Notes: generated from the letters alone by a model not told the origin. A stretch of DNA of 64,000 nucleotides from Hoeflea sp. YIM 152468 (GCF_029210485.1 NZ_JARGET010000028.1:1-64000), one strand, 5' to 3'. Positions 53,263 through 62,682 are shown, counted from the stretch's first letter. Program-made: numbers and translations.

Positions 53263-53654
53263 GGAACGCCCCTGATCTGGGAGGGTTTCGTGGTCTGGTC
53301 AAACCTTGAAACGCTCTTGTCGGGTCGTCCCGAACATGTTTTCCGTATGGGGAGGTCGTCCTCGCTTGCCCATTCTATGTATGATGATACGAGCCAAACA
53401 CAAGCCCCGGTTCGTCGGGCCTTTCCCGCAGCCGCTGATCCGGCCGTGCCGCCGGACAGGGAAACCATGCGCGCCAGGGGAGCATTGAGCCGCAAGCACC
53501 AGCCTTTTGCCCCCAATCACCCTCAGCAGGACCCTCCAGCGCCGCGCATCCGATAGGCTGCGCAAAGGAAGCTGTATCTGTTTGAGAACGCGGCATGCAT
53601 TTGGTAAAAGGTCTTCCGATTCAATGGCTTGTGGGCGCTGTTTGTCAATCCGAT
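53263..53654. other. Intergenic region, no gene recognised
   Basis: 392 bases between the PACE gene and the end of iorB, both on the minus strand. It would carry the PACE promoter and the end of the ior operon. Several short frames are open on both strands, but none has protein-like content with a ribosome site. GCCGCTGATCCGGCC and CCGTGCCGCCGGACAGG patches near 53430-53460 could form GC-rich secondary structure. Confidence 0.4.
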
Positions 53655-55232
53655 TCAGTTCTGGCGTGCGGTTGCGGGCTTTTCGGCAAAGGAACGGACG
53701 GTCTTGAGGGCGCCTTCAAGCTGCTCGCCCTTCTCGTCGGCCAGGGCTGCTTCACGCAACAGGCGGCACCAGTGGGCAGCATCATCGCGGCCGGCCAGCA
53801 GGGCCACGCCCTGCATGACGCGGTCGAATTTCGACAGACCCCGGGCATGGGTGTCGGAGTAGCCCTTGACCAGGCGGCGGTTGCGCAGGGTTTCAACGCC
53901 CAGTGCGTAGTCAATCCTGCTGTAGCTCAGCGCCAGTTCGAGCCAGGTTTCCAGATGGTCTGTTTCAATCGCATGGCGCAGGGTGCCGCGGCGGTATTTG
54001 CGCAGGCCGCCGAGAACGTAGAGCTGGGCAAATGGCAACAGCCTGTCGGTGCGCAGCCTGCGTCCGCGGTTGACCACCTTGTCGATCAGCCGCATCGTGC
54101 GTGCGCTTCCGGACAGACGCCGGCCGAGGCCGGCGGGCATCATGCCGACAATTTCTTCGGCGCGGGGATGCATGAACTCGGTGAGTTTCATCTGCGCGCC
54201 TTTTGCCGGAGCGATCTCGGCGCGGACCCGGGCGAAGCGGCTGCCGCGGGTTTTCAGATCTGCCACCCGGAAGACATCGTCATAGGCCATCGCCTTGGCG
54301 ATGTATTTTGCCGCCTCGAGTGTCAGTTCATGCCCCTTGGCCGCATCATCGCAGGACAACACGGTGTCGAGGCGACCGAGATAGTCTTCGCCATAATCAA
54401 GATCCTGAAAGTCGACGACTGCGCGCAGGCCGGTCAGCACCATGTCGCGGACCGGGGCAGGGAAGGCCGCTGCCCGTGCTTCAAGTGCGGCCCATTTTTC
54501 GATGAGGGTTTTCGGTCCCGCCGGCGTGTCGCCGGTACTGCTGCTGCTTTTTTGCTGTGCCTCGACCTTGCCGCCGGCGGCGGCTTCAAAACCCGCCGCA
54601 AAAGCGCGCAGGCTGGCCTCGACGCCACGGCCCGACGCCTTGATCGCGGCTTCAAAACTCTCCCGCGCGAAGGGCAGCGCCCCCGAACCGGCCAGAGCGC
54701 CAAACAGGCTCGCGGAAATCATTGACCCGACGTCGACAGCCATTTTCTCCATGTCGAAGGCAATGAACCGCTGCGCCGCGATTTCAGCGGCGGCGATCAC
54801 CTCGTCGGAATCGGCGATACCGTCTCCGGGCACGGTCTTCTCCGAAACGGCGAGCGCCCGGTGCGAGGAGGCAATCAGGGTGGTGCGGTCAGGGGTGACG
54901 AAGCCGCGCATGATGGCGCGTCCAGCCTCCATCATCTCGGCGGCCACCAGGATATCGACATCGCCAGCGGCGGGCATCAGCGAGAACACCGGCTGGCGTT
55001 CTCCGGCCGGTGCCATTTCCATGTAATAGATGGTCGCGCCTGTGCGTTGGGCGACACCAGCCACCGACGTGGCCTGGACGACATAGCCATTGCGATGGGC
55101 GCAATCCTCGATCCAGTTGGTCAGCACGCCACCGCCCTGGCCACCAACTGCCATGATCGCCAGCTTGATGATCTGATCGAGCGCCGGATCATTCGGCTGT
55201 GCTTTGAGCGCACTGTGGGTGTTGTTTGGCAT
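53655..55232 (-). CDS. iorB: Indolepyruvate oxidoreductase subunit beta (IorB-like)
   Basis: 525-residue protein. The N-terminal ~200 residues are a gamma/beta pyruvate-ferredoxin-oxidoreductase domain opening with MAVGGQGGGVLTNWIED and SVAGVAQRTGATIYYME, the IorB signature. The long extra C-terminal part (DUF6537-like in related proteins) is typical of the alphaproteobacterial long form. With IorA it oxidatively decarboxylates aryl-pyruvates to aryl-acetyl-CoA. It begins three bases after the iorA stop and is the last gene of the operon. Confidence 0.86.
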   Translation of the reverse strand: MPNNTHSALKAQPNDPALDQIIKLAIMAVGGQGGGVLTNWIEDCAHRNGYVVQATSVAGVAQRTGATIYYMEMAPAGERQPVFSLMPAAGDVDILVAAEMMEAGRAIMRGFVTPDRTTLIASSHRALAVSEKTVPGDGIADSDEVIAAAEIAAQRFIAFDMEKMAVDVGSMISASLFGALAGSGALPFARESFEAAIKASGRGVEASLRAFAAGFEAAAGGKVEAQQKSSSSTGDTPAGPKTLIEKWAALEARAAAFPAPVRDMVLTGLRAVVDFQDLDYGEDYLGRLDTVLSCDDAAKGHELTLEAAKYIAKAMAYDDVFRVADLKTRGSRFARVRAEIAPAKGAQMKLTEFMHPRAEEIVGMMPAGLGRRLSGSARTMRLIDKVVNRGRRLRTDRLLPFAQLYVLGGLRKYRRGTLRHAIETDHLETWLELALSYSRIDYALGVETLRNRRLVKGYSDTHARGLSKFDRVMQGVALLAGRDDAAHWCRLLREAALADEKGEQLEGALKTVRSFAEKPATARQN

Positions 55233-55235
55233 GGG

Positions 55236-57383
55236 TCAGGTCCGGACGAATTCGATACGGCCGCGCGAGCGGTGATGTTGCAGCCAGGTGATGATCCGGC
55301 TGGTGAAAGCGCCGAGGCTGCGTTCGAACCAGTTCGGGTTGAACACCACATCAGCGCGGTAGAAAGAGGGGCAAAGTACAGCGGCATCGGCGACTTCGCC
55401 GCAATTGCCGCAGCCGACGCAGCTCTGGTCGATGCTGGCGACAGGATCGTCGCGCAGGGGATCGTCGAGACGCTTGAGCGAGAGTGACGGGCAGCCCGAC
55501 AGCCGGATGCAGGCATGGTCGCCGGTGCAGACATCCTCATCGATGCCGAATCTTGGCTTCTCGACCCGGCGGCCTTCCTTGATCGCCTTGCTGGCCAGGG
55601 GCTTTTCGCGCCGCTGCTTGTTGAGCATGCACTCCGAGGAGGCGACGATGACCTTGGGGCCGACATGGTCGGTGGTCAGCGCCTCGTTGAGGATCTGGCG
55701 CATCTTCGGCACGTCATAGGTGCGGTCGATCTGGCGCACCCATTTGACGCCGACGCCCTTCAGCGCATCGGCAATCGGTTGACCGGTGGTTTTGGTGGGG
55801 TTGGTCGCGCGTGAAGACAGAATGTCCTGTCCGCCGGTCGCCGCCGAATAGAAGTTGTCGACAATGACGATCACGCCATCGGACTGGTTGTAGACGGCGT
55901 TGCCGATGGAGGAGGACAGACCGTTGTGCCAGAAACCGCCATCGCCGAGAATGGAGATCGAGCGCTTGTCGCCACCGCCGTCAAAGGCGGCATTGGAGGC
56001 GGGGCCGAGGCCATAGCCCATGGTCGATCCGCCGATTTCGAAAGGCGGCAGGGTGGCAAACAGATGGCAGCCGATATCGGCCGCGATCTGGTGCTTGCCG
56101 TGCTCCATTTCGGTCAGTTTGATGGCAGCGAAGATCGGCCGTTCGGGGCAGCCGGTGCAGAAGCCCGGCGGGCGCATCGGGACGGTCTTGGACAGATCGG
56201 GCAGCGCCGGTTTCTGGTCGGAGTTGGGCGCGCGCAGCCGGGCGGGCAGCATTTCCGGCGCGGCTTTCCTGATGAATGCCTCGAGGCCGTCGAGCATCAC
56301 CTGGCCGGTGTACTCGCCGGCCATGGGCAGCATGTCCTTGCCATGCAGCTTGACGGAGCTGCCTGCCTTGTACAAGGCCGACCCAAGTGCCTGTTCGATG
56401 AATTCCGGCTGGCCTTCCTCGACCACCAGGACTGCGGATTTGCCTTGGCAGAACTCGGAGAATTCGTCAGGAACCAGCGGATAGGTGACATTGAGGACAT
56501 AGAGCGGAATTTCGGTCTCGCCGTGAATGTCGGCCAGGCCGAGGCGTTGCAATGCCCGGATCACACCATTGTACATGCCGCCCTGAAGGACGATGCCGAT
56601 GGGAGCCTGTTTCGGCCCGAACATCTCGTTGAGGCCATTGTCGCGTATGTGTTTGAGCGCCGCCGGCCAGCGGTTGTCGATCTTGTCGTGCTCCTGCAGG
56701 TAGGACATCGGCGGCAGCACGACGCGGGCGTAATCGCTGCGCGGATTGGCCAGCGCGTCCTTGACGGTAAAGGGCGGGCGCTTGTTGTCCTTGGCCTGAA
56801 AGCTGCCGGTGACGTGGCAGGAGCGGATCCGCACCATCAGCATGACCGGCGTGTTGGTGGCTTCCGAGAGCTCGAAACCCTGATGCACGGACTGAACGAT
56901 GGAGGGCAGGTTGGGCCGCGGATCGAGCAGCCACATCTGTGATTTCATGGCGAAGGCATGGCTGCGCTCCTGCATGATCGAGGAGCCTTCGCCGTAGTCC
57001 TCGCCAATGATGACCAGCGCGCCGCCGGTGACACCAGCGGAGGAGAGGTTGGCGAGCGCATCCGATGCCACATTGACGCCGACCGGGCCTTTGAAGGTGA
57101 CGGCGCCGCGGATCGGATAGTGCACCGAGGCCGCAAGCATGGCGGCTGCTGCGGCCTCAGAGGCATTGGCCTCATAGCGCACGCCAAGTTCGGTGAGGAT
57201 TTCCTCGGCGTCTGCGAGCACGTCCATCAAGTGACTGATCGGCGCACCCTGATAGCCGCCGACGTAACCGACGCCTGCTTCCAGCAGCGCCTTTGTCAGC
57301 GCCAGAATACCCTCGCCCGAGAAGGTTTCGCCTTCACCGATCTTGAGTTTCTGGACTTCCTTGGCGAAAGAACGTTCAGCCAT
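55236..57383 (-). CDS. iorA: Indolepyruvate oxidoreductase subunit alpha (IorA-like)
   Basis: 715-residue thiamine-diphosphate enzyme. Pyrimidine-binding domain at about residues 15-190 (GYVGGYQGAPISHLMDVL). The TPP-binding motif GDGGFWHNGL lies near 478, followed by VIVDNFYSAATGGQ. A C-terminal ferredoxin domain holds two Cys clusters, CTGDHACIRLSGC near 618 and CVGCGNC near 655, for [4Fe-4S] centres. It makes aryl-acetyl-CoA from indolepyruvate or phenylpyruvate-type 2-oxoacids. GGAGG precedes ATG 57383, 34 bases after the VOC gene. Confidence 0.88.
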   Translation of the reverse strand: MAERSFAKEVQKLKIGEGETFSGEGILALTKALLEAGVGYVGGYQGAPISHLMDVLADAEEILTELGVRYEANASEAAAAAMLAASVHYPIRGAVTFKGPVGVNVASDALANLSSAGVTGGALVIIGEDYGEGSSIMQERSHAFAMKSQMWLLDPRPNLPSIVQSVHQGFELSEATNTPVMLMVRIRSCHVTGSFQAKDNKRPPFTVKDALANPRSDYARVVLPPMSYLQEHDKIDNRWPAALKHIRDNGLNEMFGPKQAPIGIVLQGGMYNGVIRALQRLGLADIHGETEIPLYVLNVTYPLVPDEFSEFCQGKSAVLVVEEGQPEFIEQALGSALYKAGSSVKLHGKDMLPMAGEYTGQVMLDGLEAFIRKAAPEMLPARLRAPNSDQKPALPDLSKTVPMRPPGFCTGCPERPIFAAIKLTEMEHGKHQIAADIGCHLFATLPPFEIGGSTMGYGLGPASNAAFDGGGDKRSISILGDGGFWHNGLSSSIGNAVYNQSDGVIVIVDNFYSAATGGQDILSSRATNPTKTTGQPIADALKGVGVKWVRQIDRTYDVPKMRQILNEALTTDHVGPKVIVASSECMLNKQRREKPLASKAIKEGRRVEKPRFGIDEDVCTGDHACIRLSGCPSLSLKRLDDPLRDDPVASIDQSCVGCGNCGEVADAAVLCPSFYRADVVFNPNWFERSLGAFTSRIITWLQHHRSRGRIEFVRT

Positions 57384-57417
57384 CGTCTACCTCCAACTGC
57401 GTGTCTGCCGGCCTGGG

Positions 57418-58014
57418 TTAATCGGCAGGTTCGGTGTTGGACCAGAGCGCTGGTCCACCGTCTTGTTCGTAAGCCATGCCCTTGGGAAAGGAGATTGCCT
57501 CCAGCTGAAGGCCCCATGGGGCGAAGAAATAGAGGATCGACTGTCCGGCGGCAGGGCCTTCAGTGACCGGAAAAGGCCCCATCAGCGTGCGGATGCCCTG
57601 TTCCTTGAAATAGGCCGCTGCGGCGTCAATGTCATCGACGTAAAAGGCAAGGTGGTGCCCGCCGATATCGCTGTTGCGCGGCCGGACCGTCTGCTGGTCC
57701 GGCGCATCATAGGAAAACAGCTCGATATTGCTGCCAAAACCGCAGCGCATCAGCGTGATCTGGTTGACCACCGCACGCGGGTCGACATCGAGCAGATCCT
57801 GCATGAAGGTGCCGCTGTCATCCCGGAAAGGACCGAATGAGGTCGCTTTCTCGCAGCCGAGCACGTCGGTGAAAAAACTCTCTGCCTCGTCGATGTCTGG
57901 AACGGTGAGACCAATGTGGTTGATGCCGCGCACACCAGGCAGGGTTTCAGCCCCCGCGCCCGAGATCCCCATACTCACGGCGAATGCGGCGACAGCCAGA
58001 ATGCTATGCTTCAT
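57418..58014 (-). CDS. Exported VOC/glyoxalase-fold protein
   Basis: 198 residues with a leader at about 1-22 (ends SGAGAE), which is unusual because VOC enzymes are normally cytoplasmic. The mature part has the paired beta-alpha-beta modules and likely metal ligands: His33 in INHIGLTV, Glu in NIELFSY, His in GGHHLAFYVDD and Glu in LQLEAISF. That fits a metal-dependent dioxygenase, lyase or isomerase. GGGAGA precedes ATG 58014. Encoded between marR and iorA in one operon. Substrate unknown. Confidence 0.75.
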   Translation of the reverse strand: MKHSILAVAAFAVSMGISGAGAETLPGVRGINHIGLTVPDIDEAESFFTDVLGCEKATSFGPFRDDSGTFMQDLLDVDPRAVVNQITLMRCGFGSNIELFSYDAPDQQTVRPRNSDIGGHHLAFYVDDIDAAAAYFKEQGIRTLMGPFPVTEGPAAGQSILYFFAPWGLQLEAISFPKGMAYEQDGGPALWSNTEPAD

Positions 58015-58066
58015 TGGTTTTCTCCCGGGTTGCGTCGATCTGGTTCAAAAAACTGGCTTCAGGCGG

Positions 58067-58558
58067 TCAAAAATCGTGTTTCCTGACATTGTTGAGCATC
58101 TTCTGCAGGGTGGTGACAAAGGCCTGGCGCTCTTCAGCCGGAATGTCCTTGAACATCTGTTCGTAGACCCGAACCATTGAAGGCCAGAGCTGATCGAGGG
58201 CTGCGCGGCCTGCTTCGGTTATGCTGATGCGGGTGACCCGGCTGTCGGTGGGATCGGGGTCGCGCCGGACCAGACCGTCCGAGGCCAGTTGCTCGAGCGA
58301 ACGGCTGAGTGTTGATTGTTCGACCACTGCGTAAACGGCGAGCTCGGTGATCGGCAGGGCATCGATGACCGAGAGCACCGCCAGCGCCCGCATTTTCGGT
58401 GTGGTCAAGCCCAGACCGGTCATTTCCTGCCGCAGATCGGCGTTGTAGCGACCCATGATCCGGTTCATCAGGTAAGGCGCAAAATTGGACAGGCCGATTT
58501 CGCCCAGCCGCGGTATCGGTTCTGATTTTTCGGAAACTGCAGATTTGATGTCGTTCAT
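58067..58558 (-). CDS. MarR-family transcriptional regulator
   Basis: 163-residue winged-helix regulator. The DNA-binding part has ITELAVYAVVEQSTLSRSLEQ and LVRRDPDPTDSRVTRISIT (the wing with its conserved Asp-x-Arg). Such proteins usually repress a divergent operon until an aromatic ligand binds. The start overlaps the FAD oxidoreductase stop (ATGA). The pseudo-palindrome at 61042-61062 in front of the operon is a suitable operator. Confidence 0.85.
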   Translation of the reverse strand: MNDIKSAVSEKSEPIPRLGEIGLSNFAPYLMNRIMGRYNADLRQEMTGLGLTTPKMRALAVLSVIDALPITELAVYAVVEQSTLSRSLEQLASDGLVRRDPDPTDSRVTRISITEAGRAALDQLWPSMVRVYEQMFKDIPAEERQAFVTTLQKMLNNVRKHDF

Positions 58559-60132
58559 CCAGCCAACCTCTTTGCCAACAGAAAGCCCGAACCGCCACCA
58601 AGACCTGGCCCCGGGTGGGTCGAGGCGCCGATATGATGCAGGTTTGAAATCGCGGTTGCGTTGTTCCTGGTGTGGGCGAAGGGACGCCAGATGAAGAACT
58701 GGTCGAGCGCGCAGGAGCCGCCATAGGGGTCGCCACCGACCAGATTGATGTTCATGGTTTCAAGATCCACCGGCGAATAGGCCTTTCGCGCCAGAATGCT
58801 GTCGGCGAAGCCGTCAATATGAGCGGCCAGGATCGCTTCGATGCGGTCGGCAAAGGCCTCGCGGGTGGCCTCATTCCAGACGCCGTCGGTCTCAACTTCG
58901 CCTGCCGCATCGCCCTTGATGGTGCGTGGTGCATCGGGGATCTGCAGCCAGAGAATGGACTTGCCTTCGGGGCAGCGGGACGGATCGAGGCGGTGCGGCT
59001 GGCCGACGCAGACGGTCGGCGTCACCGGCAGCAGGCCGCGCTCGGCTTCATTGGACGACTTGGAGACGGAATCGATGCCATCGGCGAGGTGGATGAGCGC
59101 GACGTCCTCCAATCCATCTGTTTTCCAGCGGATCGGCCCATCGAGAGCGTAATGGAGCTGAAAATTGCCGCGGCCGTGGCGGAACTGGCTCAGCCCGGTT
59201 GCCTCACCCTCTGAAACGGCTTTGGTGTCGTCGCGGAGCAGCCGGTTGTAAAGCTGACCCGGCGCGACGGAACAAATGACATGGGATGCGGTGAGTTCAA
59301 TTCCGTCTGCCAGCCGGACCCCGACGGCCTTGCCGTTGCGCACACGAATCTGGTCGACATCGGCATCGGCCCGCAGTTCGCCGCCGTTTGCCTCAATCAG
59401 GCTTTTGAAGGCAGCGACTGCCTGACTGGCGCCGCCCTTGACCACCGGCGCACCGGCGGCTTCCAGCGCAAAGGCGATAACCTTGCCCATCTGGCCGCCA
59501 TAGGCGGATTCGGGCGTCAGGCCGGTGTGCAGTGCCCACGGCGCCCACAAGGCCTGAACCAGTTCGGAGGCGTAGGTGGCTTCGAGCCAGGCGCGGGTCG
59601 GGCGCAGGGCCTGGCCCATCCAGGCCGCGAGCCCACGGGGTCCGCGTTTCCACGCCTGCCTGGCCAGCAGCCTGGCGGTCGGCCAGCTCCACAATTCGCC
59701 GCCCAGCAGCGTGAACAAGAACGGCGCGTCAGCCTCGATGGCCCCGACGTCGGCACCGTGCCGGTCGCCATCACCGGGCACAAGGGTATTGAATGTCTCG
59801 ATGTTGGCGGCCCGGTCCGTACTGAGCACCAGTGACGAGCCGTCGGGCCGCAAGACGCCGGTCGGATGCGGCGTGTGACAGAACTCAAGCCCATGCCGGG
59901 CCAGGTCGGACCCGAGTGCGGCATGGGCGGGAGAGGTGAGGAACAGAACGAAAGTTGCCGCCATCACGTCATGGTGGAAGCCGGGCAGAGTGACGTCCTC
60001 GGTGCGCATGCAGCCGCCGAATCGGCTCTCGCGCTCGAGAACCAGGACACGCTTGCCCTTTGAGGACAGCATGGCTGCAGCAACGAGCGAATTGATGCCG
60101 CTGCCGACAATGATGTGGTCATAGTCTGCCAT
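58555..60132 (-). CDS. NAD(P)/FAD-dependent oxidoreductase (phytoene-desaturase/PYROXD2-like), copy A
   Basis: 525-residue flavoprotein. N-terminal FAD motif IIVGSGINSLVAAAML at residues 7-22 with ERESRFGGCMR after it. The C-terminal GGGSGFLLAKRL closes the FAD site. It belongs to the CrtI-like/PYROXD2 amine-oxidase superfamily branch; most members have no assigned substrate. A homologue is divergently encoded at 61080. ATG 60132 is used; the frame runs on into the cyclase gene but the fold starts here. Second gene of the six-gene operon, 26 bases after the cyclase. Confidence 0.83.
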   Translation of the reverse strand: MADYDHIIVGSGINSLVAAAMLSSKGKRVLVLERESRFGGCMRTEDVTLPGFHHDVMAATFVLFLTSPAHAALGSDLARHGLEFCHTPHPTGVLRPDGSSLVLSTDRAANIETFNTLVPGDGDRHGADVGAIEADAPFLFTLLGGELWSWPTARLLARQAWKRGPRGLAAWMGQALRPTRAWLEATYASELVQALWAPWALHTGLTPESAYGGQMGKVIAFALEAAGAPVVKGGASQAVAAFKSLIEANGGELRADADVDQIRVRNGKAVGVRLADGIELTASHVICSVAPGQLYNRLLRDDTKAVSEGEATGLSQFRHGRGNFQLHYALDGPIRWKTDGLEDVALIHLADGIDSVSKSSNEAERGLLPVTPTVCVGQPHRLDPSRCPEGKSILWLQIPDAPRTIKGDAAGEVETDGVWNEATREAFADRIEAILAAHIDGFADSILARKAYSPVDLETMNINLVGGDPYGGSCALDQFFIWRPFAHTRNNATAISNLHHIGASTHPGPGLGGGSGFLLAKRLAG

Positions 60133-60158
60133 TGCCCTGGTCCCCGGCGCGGTGTGTC

Positions 60159-60950
60159 TTAACCGCGTGCGACCAGTGCCATGGCGCGGATCGGGCTTCC
60201 CGTGCCCTTGACGATCTTCAGCGGCGCAGCGATCAGGATTGCGCCCTTGGGCGGCAGCTTGTCGAGATTGGCCAGCGAAGCAAGACCGTATTTGTTGGCC
60301 GCGTGCAGCAGATTGTGGGCCGGGTAGGGCGGCTCCATTCCGCCGGCCTGCCCGGCGTCGGTGCCGATGCATTGATTGCCCCAGCCAATCACGCCCTTGG
60401 ACAGAATGTACTCAATGCAATCGACCGTCGGGCCAGGCGAGTGCGGGCCGGTTTCATCAGCATTGAGATAGGCCGCTTCATCACCGGCACGGGAGTCCCA
60501 GTCGGAGCGCATCACCACCCATTCGCCGGCCTTGATCTCGCCATGCTTGGCTTCCCAGGCTTTGACGCCAGCAGCATCGAGCAGGAAATCAGGATTCTTT
60601 GCCACGTCAGCGGAGCAGTCGATCACATTGACCGGTGCCACGAAATTCTGCGGCGGAATGGAATCGGTGTAGCCATCAACATAGTCCTTGCCGGTGATCC
60701 AGTGATGCGGCGCATCGAAATGGGTGCCGGAGTGCTCGCCGAGCTTGAGCCAGTTCCAGGCAAAGAAAGGCCCGTCACTGTCATATTCGGAAATCTTGTG
60801 AATTTCGATTTTCGGCGTGTTCTTGGCGAAGTCTTCCGGCAGTTGCAGAAGCGGTGTGTCGGGACCGAGCGGGCCGGAGAGATCGACCACCTCCACTTTT
60901 CCCTCAATCAACAGTCCGGCGAGATTACCAAGTGTTTCCGTGGCGTTCAT
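60159..60950 (-). CDS. Cyclase-family metal-dependent hydrolase (isatin hydrolase / kynurenine formamidase-like)
   Basis: 263-residue PF04199 protein. The metal-binding signature H-x-GTH-x-D-x-PxH is complete: His73-Ser-Gly-Thr-His77-Phe-Asp79-Ala-Pro-His82. Family members open cyclic or formyl amides such as isatin or N-formylkynurenine, using Mn or Zn. The gene has a strong ribosome site (GAGGAGGATC) and is the first of the leftward operon that ends in iorAB, which suggests an indole or tryptophan-derived substrate; that is inference. Confidence 0.82.
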   Translation of the reverse strand: MNATETLGNLAGLLIEGKVEVVDLSGPLGPDTPLLQLPEDFAKNTPKIEIHKISEYDSDGPFFAWNWLKLGEHSGTHFDAPHHWITGKDYVDGYTDSIPPQNFVAPVNVIDCSADVAKNPDFLLDAAGVKAWEAKHGEIKAGEWVVMRSDWDSRAGDEAAYLNADETGPHSPGPTVDCIEYILSKGVIGWGNQCIGTDAGQAGGMEPPYPAHNLLHAANKYGLASLANLDKLPPKGAILIAAPLKIVKGTGSPIRAMALVARG

Positions 60951-61041
60951 GAATGATCCTCCTCAGGCAGGCGTACAAGTGTCTGAAAACTGCATCCCGG
61001 ATGGCGGGTTGTGTGTCTGCACCAAATTGATGCTAGACAAA

Positions 61042-61062
61042 ATAATATGCATTTGCAATTAT
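61042..61062. promoter_or_regulatory. Candidate MarR operator in the divergent region
   Basis: ATAAT-A-TGCA, two bases TT, TGCA-ATTAT: an almost perfect dyad with one unpaired A, in the 129-base gap between the two divergent FAD/cyclase transcription units and 17 bases before the second oxidoreductase. Size, A/T content and place fit a MarR site controlling both directions. Confidence 0.5.
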
Positions 61063-61079
61063 AAATCTCGACCGGGGGG

Positions 61080-62660
61080 ATGGCTTTGTCGCACAGATAT
61101 GACGCCATTATTGTAGGGGCTGGACTAAACAGCCTGGCGTGTGCGGTGCACCTGTGCGCGAAGGGCTGGCGGGTTGGTGTTTTCGAACAGGCCGCAACGG
61201 CAGGTGGTGCGGTCAAGACCGCGGAGCTGACCGCGCCGGGGTTCCGTCATGACTGGGCGGCGATGAATCTCAGCCTCTTTGCCGGCTCGGCATTTTTCAA
61301 GTTATATGGTGATGACCTGGTGACCCGCGGGCTTGAGTTCGCACCGGTATCGCATTGTTTTGCCAGTGTTTTTGATGATGGCAGGTGGATGGGCGTGAGC
61401 ACCGGTCCAGGCGAGACGCGGGCCCGGATCGCGGCTTTTTCGGACGCCGATGCGCGGGCCTGGGACCGGCTGAACGCGGATTTTCCCGGCACTGCGGAAT
61501 ATGTCTTTGCTCTGCTGGGGAATTCCATGCAAATGCATGTACAAGGCAGGTTGCTGGCAAAGGCCTTGTTGCGCAAAGGTTTTTCATGGACGGCGGATCT
61601 GGTTCGGCTGCTGGTGTCGTCGCCGCGCAAATGGCTGAGCGAGACCTTCGAATCCGATCAAGTGCGCGCGACCATGGCAGCCTGGGGCATGCATCTTGAT
61701 TTCGCGCCTGACATGGCTGGCGGTGCGGTGTTTCCCTATCTTGAAGCGATGGCCAACCAGAATTTCGGCATGGTCATCGGCAAAGGCGGTGCCGACACGC
61801 TGACACGGGCGCTGGTGGCAAGAGTAGAGGCGACCGGTGGCGAGGTTCATTGCGGCAAGCGGGTGGCGCGTGTCCTGCGCGCTGGCGGCAAGGCGACCGG
61901 AATCGCGCTTGAAGACGGCTCCGAGATTACGGCGGGGCGGGCGGTGATCGCCAATGTCGCGCCGGGCGGACTGATGACGTTGCTCGACGGTCAATCCGGA
62001 GACGCCGTGTTTGACACCAAGATGGCCAGATTCACCCATGCGCCGGGCACCATGATGATCCATCTGGCGCTTGATGGGCTGCCCGACTGGACAGCCAGCG
62101 AAGAGCTGAAGAAATTTGCCTATGTCCATATCGCGCCGTCGCTCGATCAGATGGCGCGCACCTATCAGCAGGCGGTCGCAGGCCAGTTGCCCGATGAGCC
62201 GGTGCTGGTGGTCGGGCAGCCGACAGCGATCGATCCAAGCCGGGCGCCGAACGGCAAGCATGTGCTGTGGGTGCAGGTCCGCATGGTGCCGGGCGAGATC
62301 CGCGGCGATGCGGCCGGTATCATTACAGACACCGGCTGGCCCACGGTCAAAGAGATCTATGCGGACCGGGCGCTGGACATGATCGAACGGCATGCGCCGG
62401 GGCTGAAGGCGAAGATCATCGGCCGCACCGTGGTGTCGCCGCTTGACCTCGAAGCTGACAATCCGAACCTTGTCGGCGGCGACCAGATTGCCGGCAGTCA
62501 TCACCTTTCTCAGAATTTCCTGTTCCGTCCGGCCTTGGGCCACGCCACTGGAAAGACCCCCGTCGACCGATTGCATCTCACCGGCGCCAGTGTCTGGCCC
62601 GGTGCGGGCACAGGCGCGGGTGCAGGGTTTATGCTCGCTCAGAAACTGGGTGGGAAATGA
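61080..62660 (+). CDS. NAD(P)/FAD-dependent oxidoreductase (phytoene-desaturase/PYROXD2-like), copy B
   Basis: 526-residue flavoprotein paralogous to 58555-60132. FAD motif IIVGAGLNSLACAVHL at about residues 10-25 with EQAATAGGAV after it; the C-terminal end GAGAGFMLAQKLGG closes the site. The annotated ATG sits immediately behind GGGGGG with no spacer; the TTG at 61086 would have better spacing, so the true start may be two codons in. It diverges from the six-gene operon and is followed after 22 bases by an ABC binding-protein gene, presumably its operon partner. Confidence 0.82.
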   Translation: MALSHRYDAIIVGAGLNSLACAVHLCAKGWRVGVFEQAATAGGAVKTAELTAPGFRHDWAAMNLSLFAGSAFFKLYGDDLVTRGLEFAPVSHCFASVFDDGRWMGVSTGPGETRARIAAFSDADARAWDRLNADFPGTAEYVFALLGNSMQMHVQGRLLAKALLRKGFSWTADLVRLLVSSPRKWLSETFESDQVRATMAAWGMHLDFAPDMAGGAVFPYLEAMANQNFGMVIGKGGADTLTRALVARVEATGGEVHCGKRVARVLRAGGKATGIALEDGSEITAGRAVIANVAPGGLMTLLDGQSGDAVFDTKMARFTHAPGTMMIHLALDGLPDWTASEELKKFAYVHIAPSLDQMARTYQQAVAGQLPDEPVLVVGQPTAIDPSRAPNGKHVLWVQVRMVPGEIRGDAAGIITDTGWPTVKEIYADRALDMIERHAPGLKAKIIGRTVVSPLDLEADNPNLVGGDQIAGSHHLSQNFLFRPALGHATGKTPVDRLHLTGASVWPGAGTGAGAGFMLAQKLGGK

Positions 62661-62682
62661 AGCAAAAAACAGGGAGAACACC

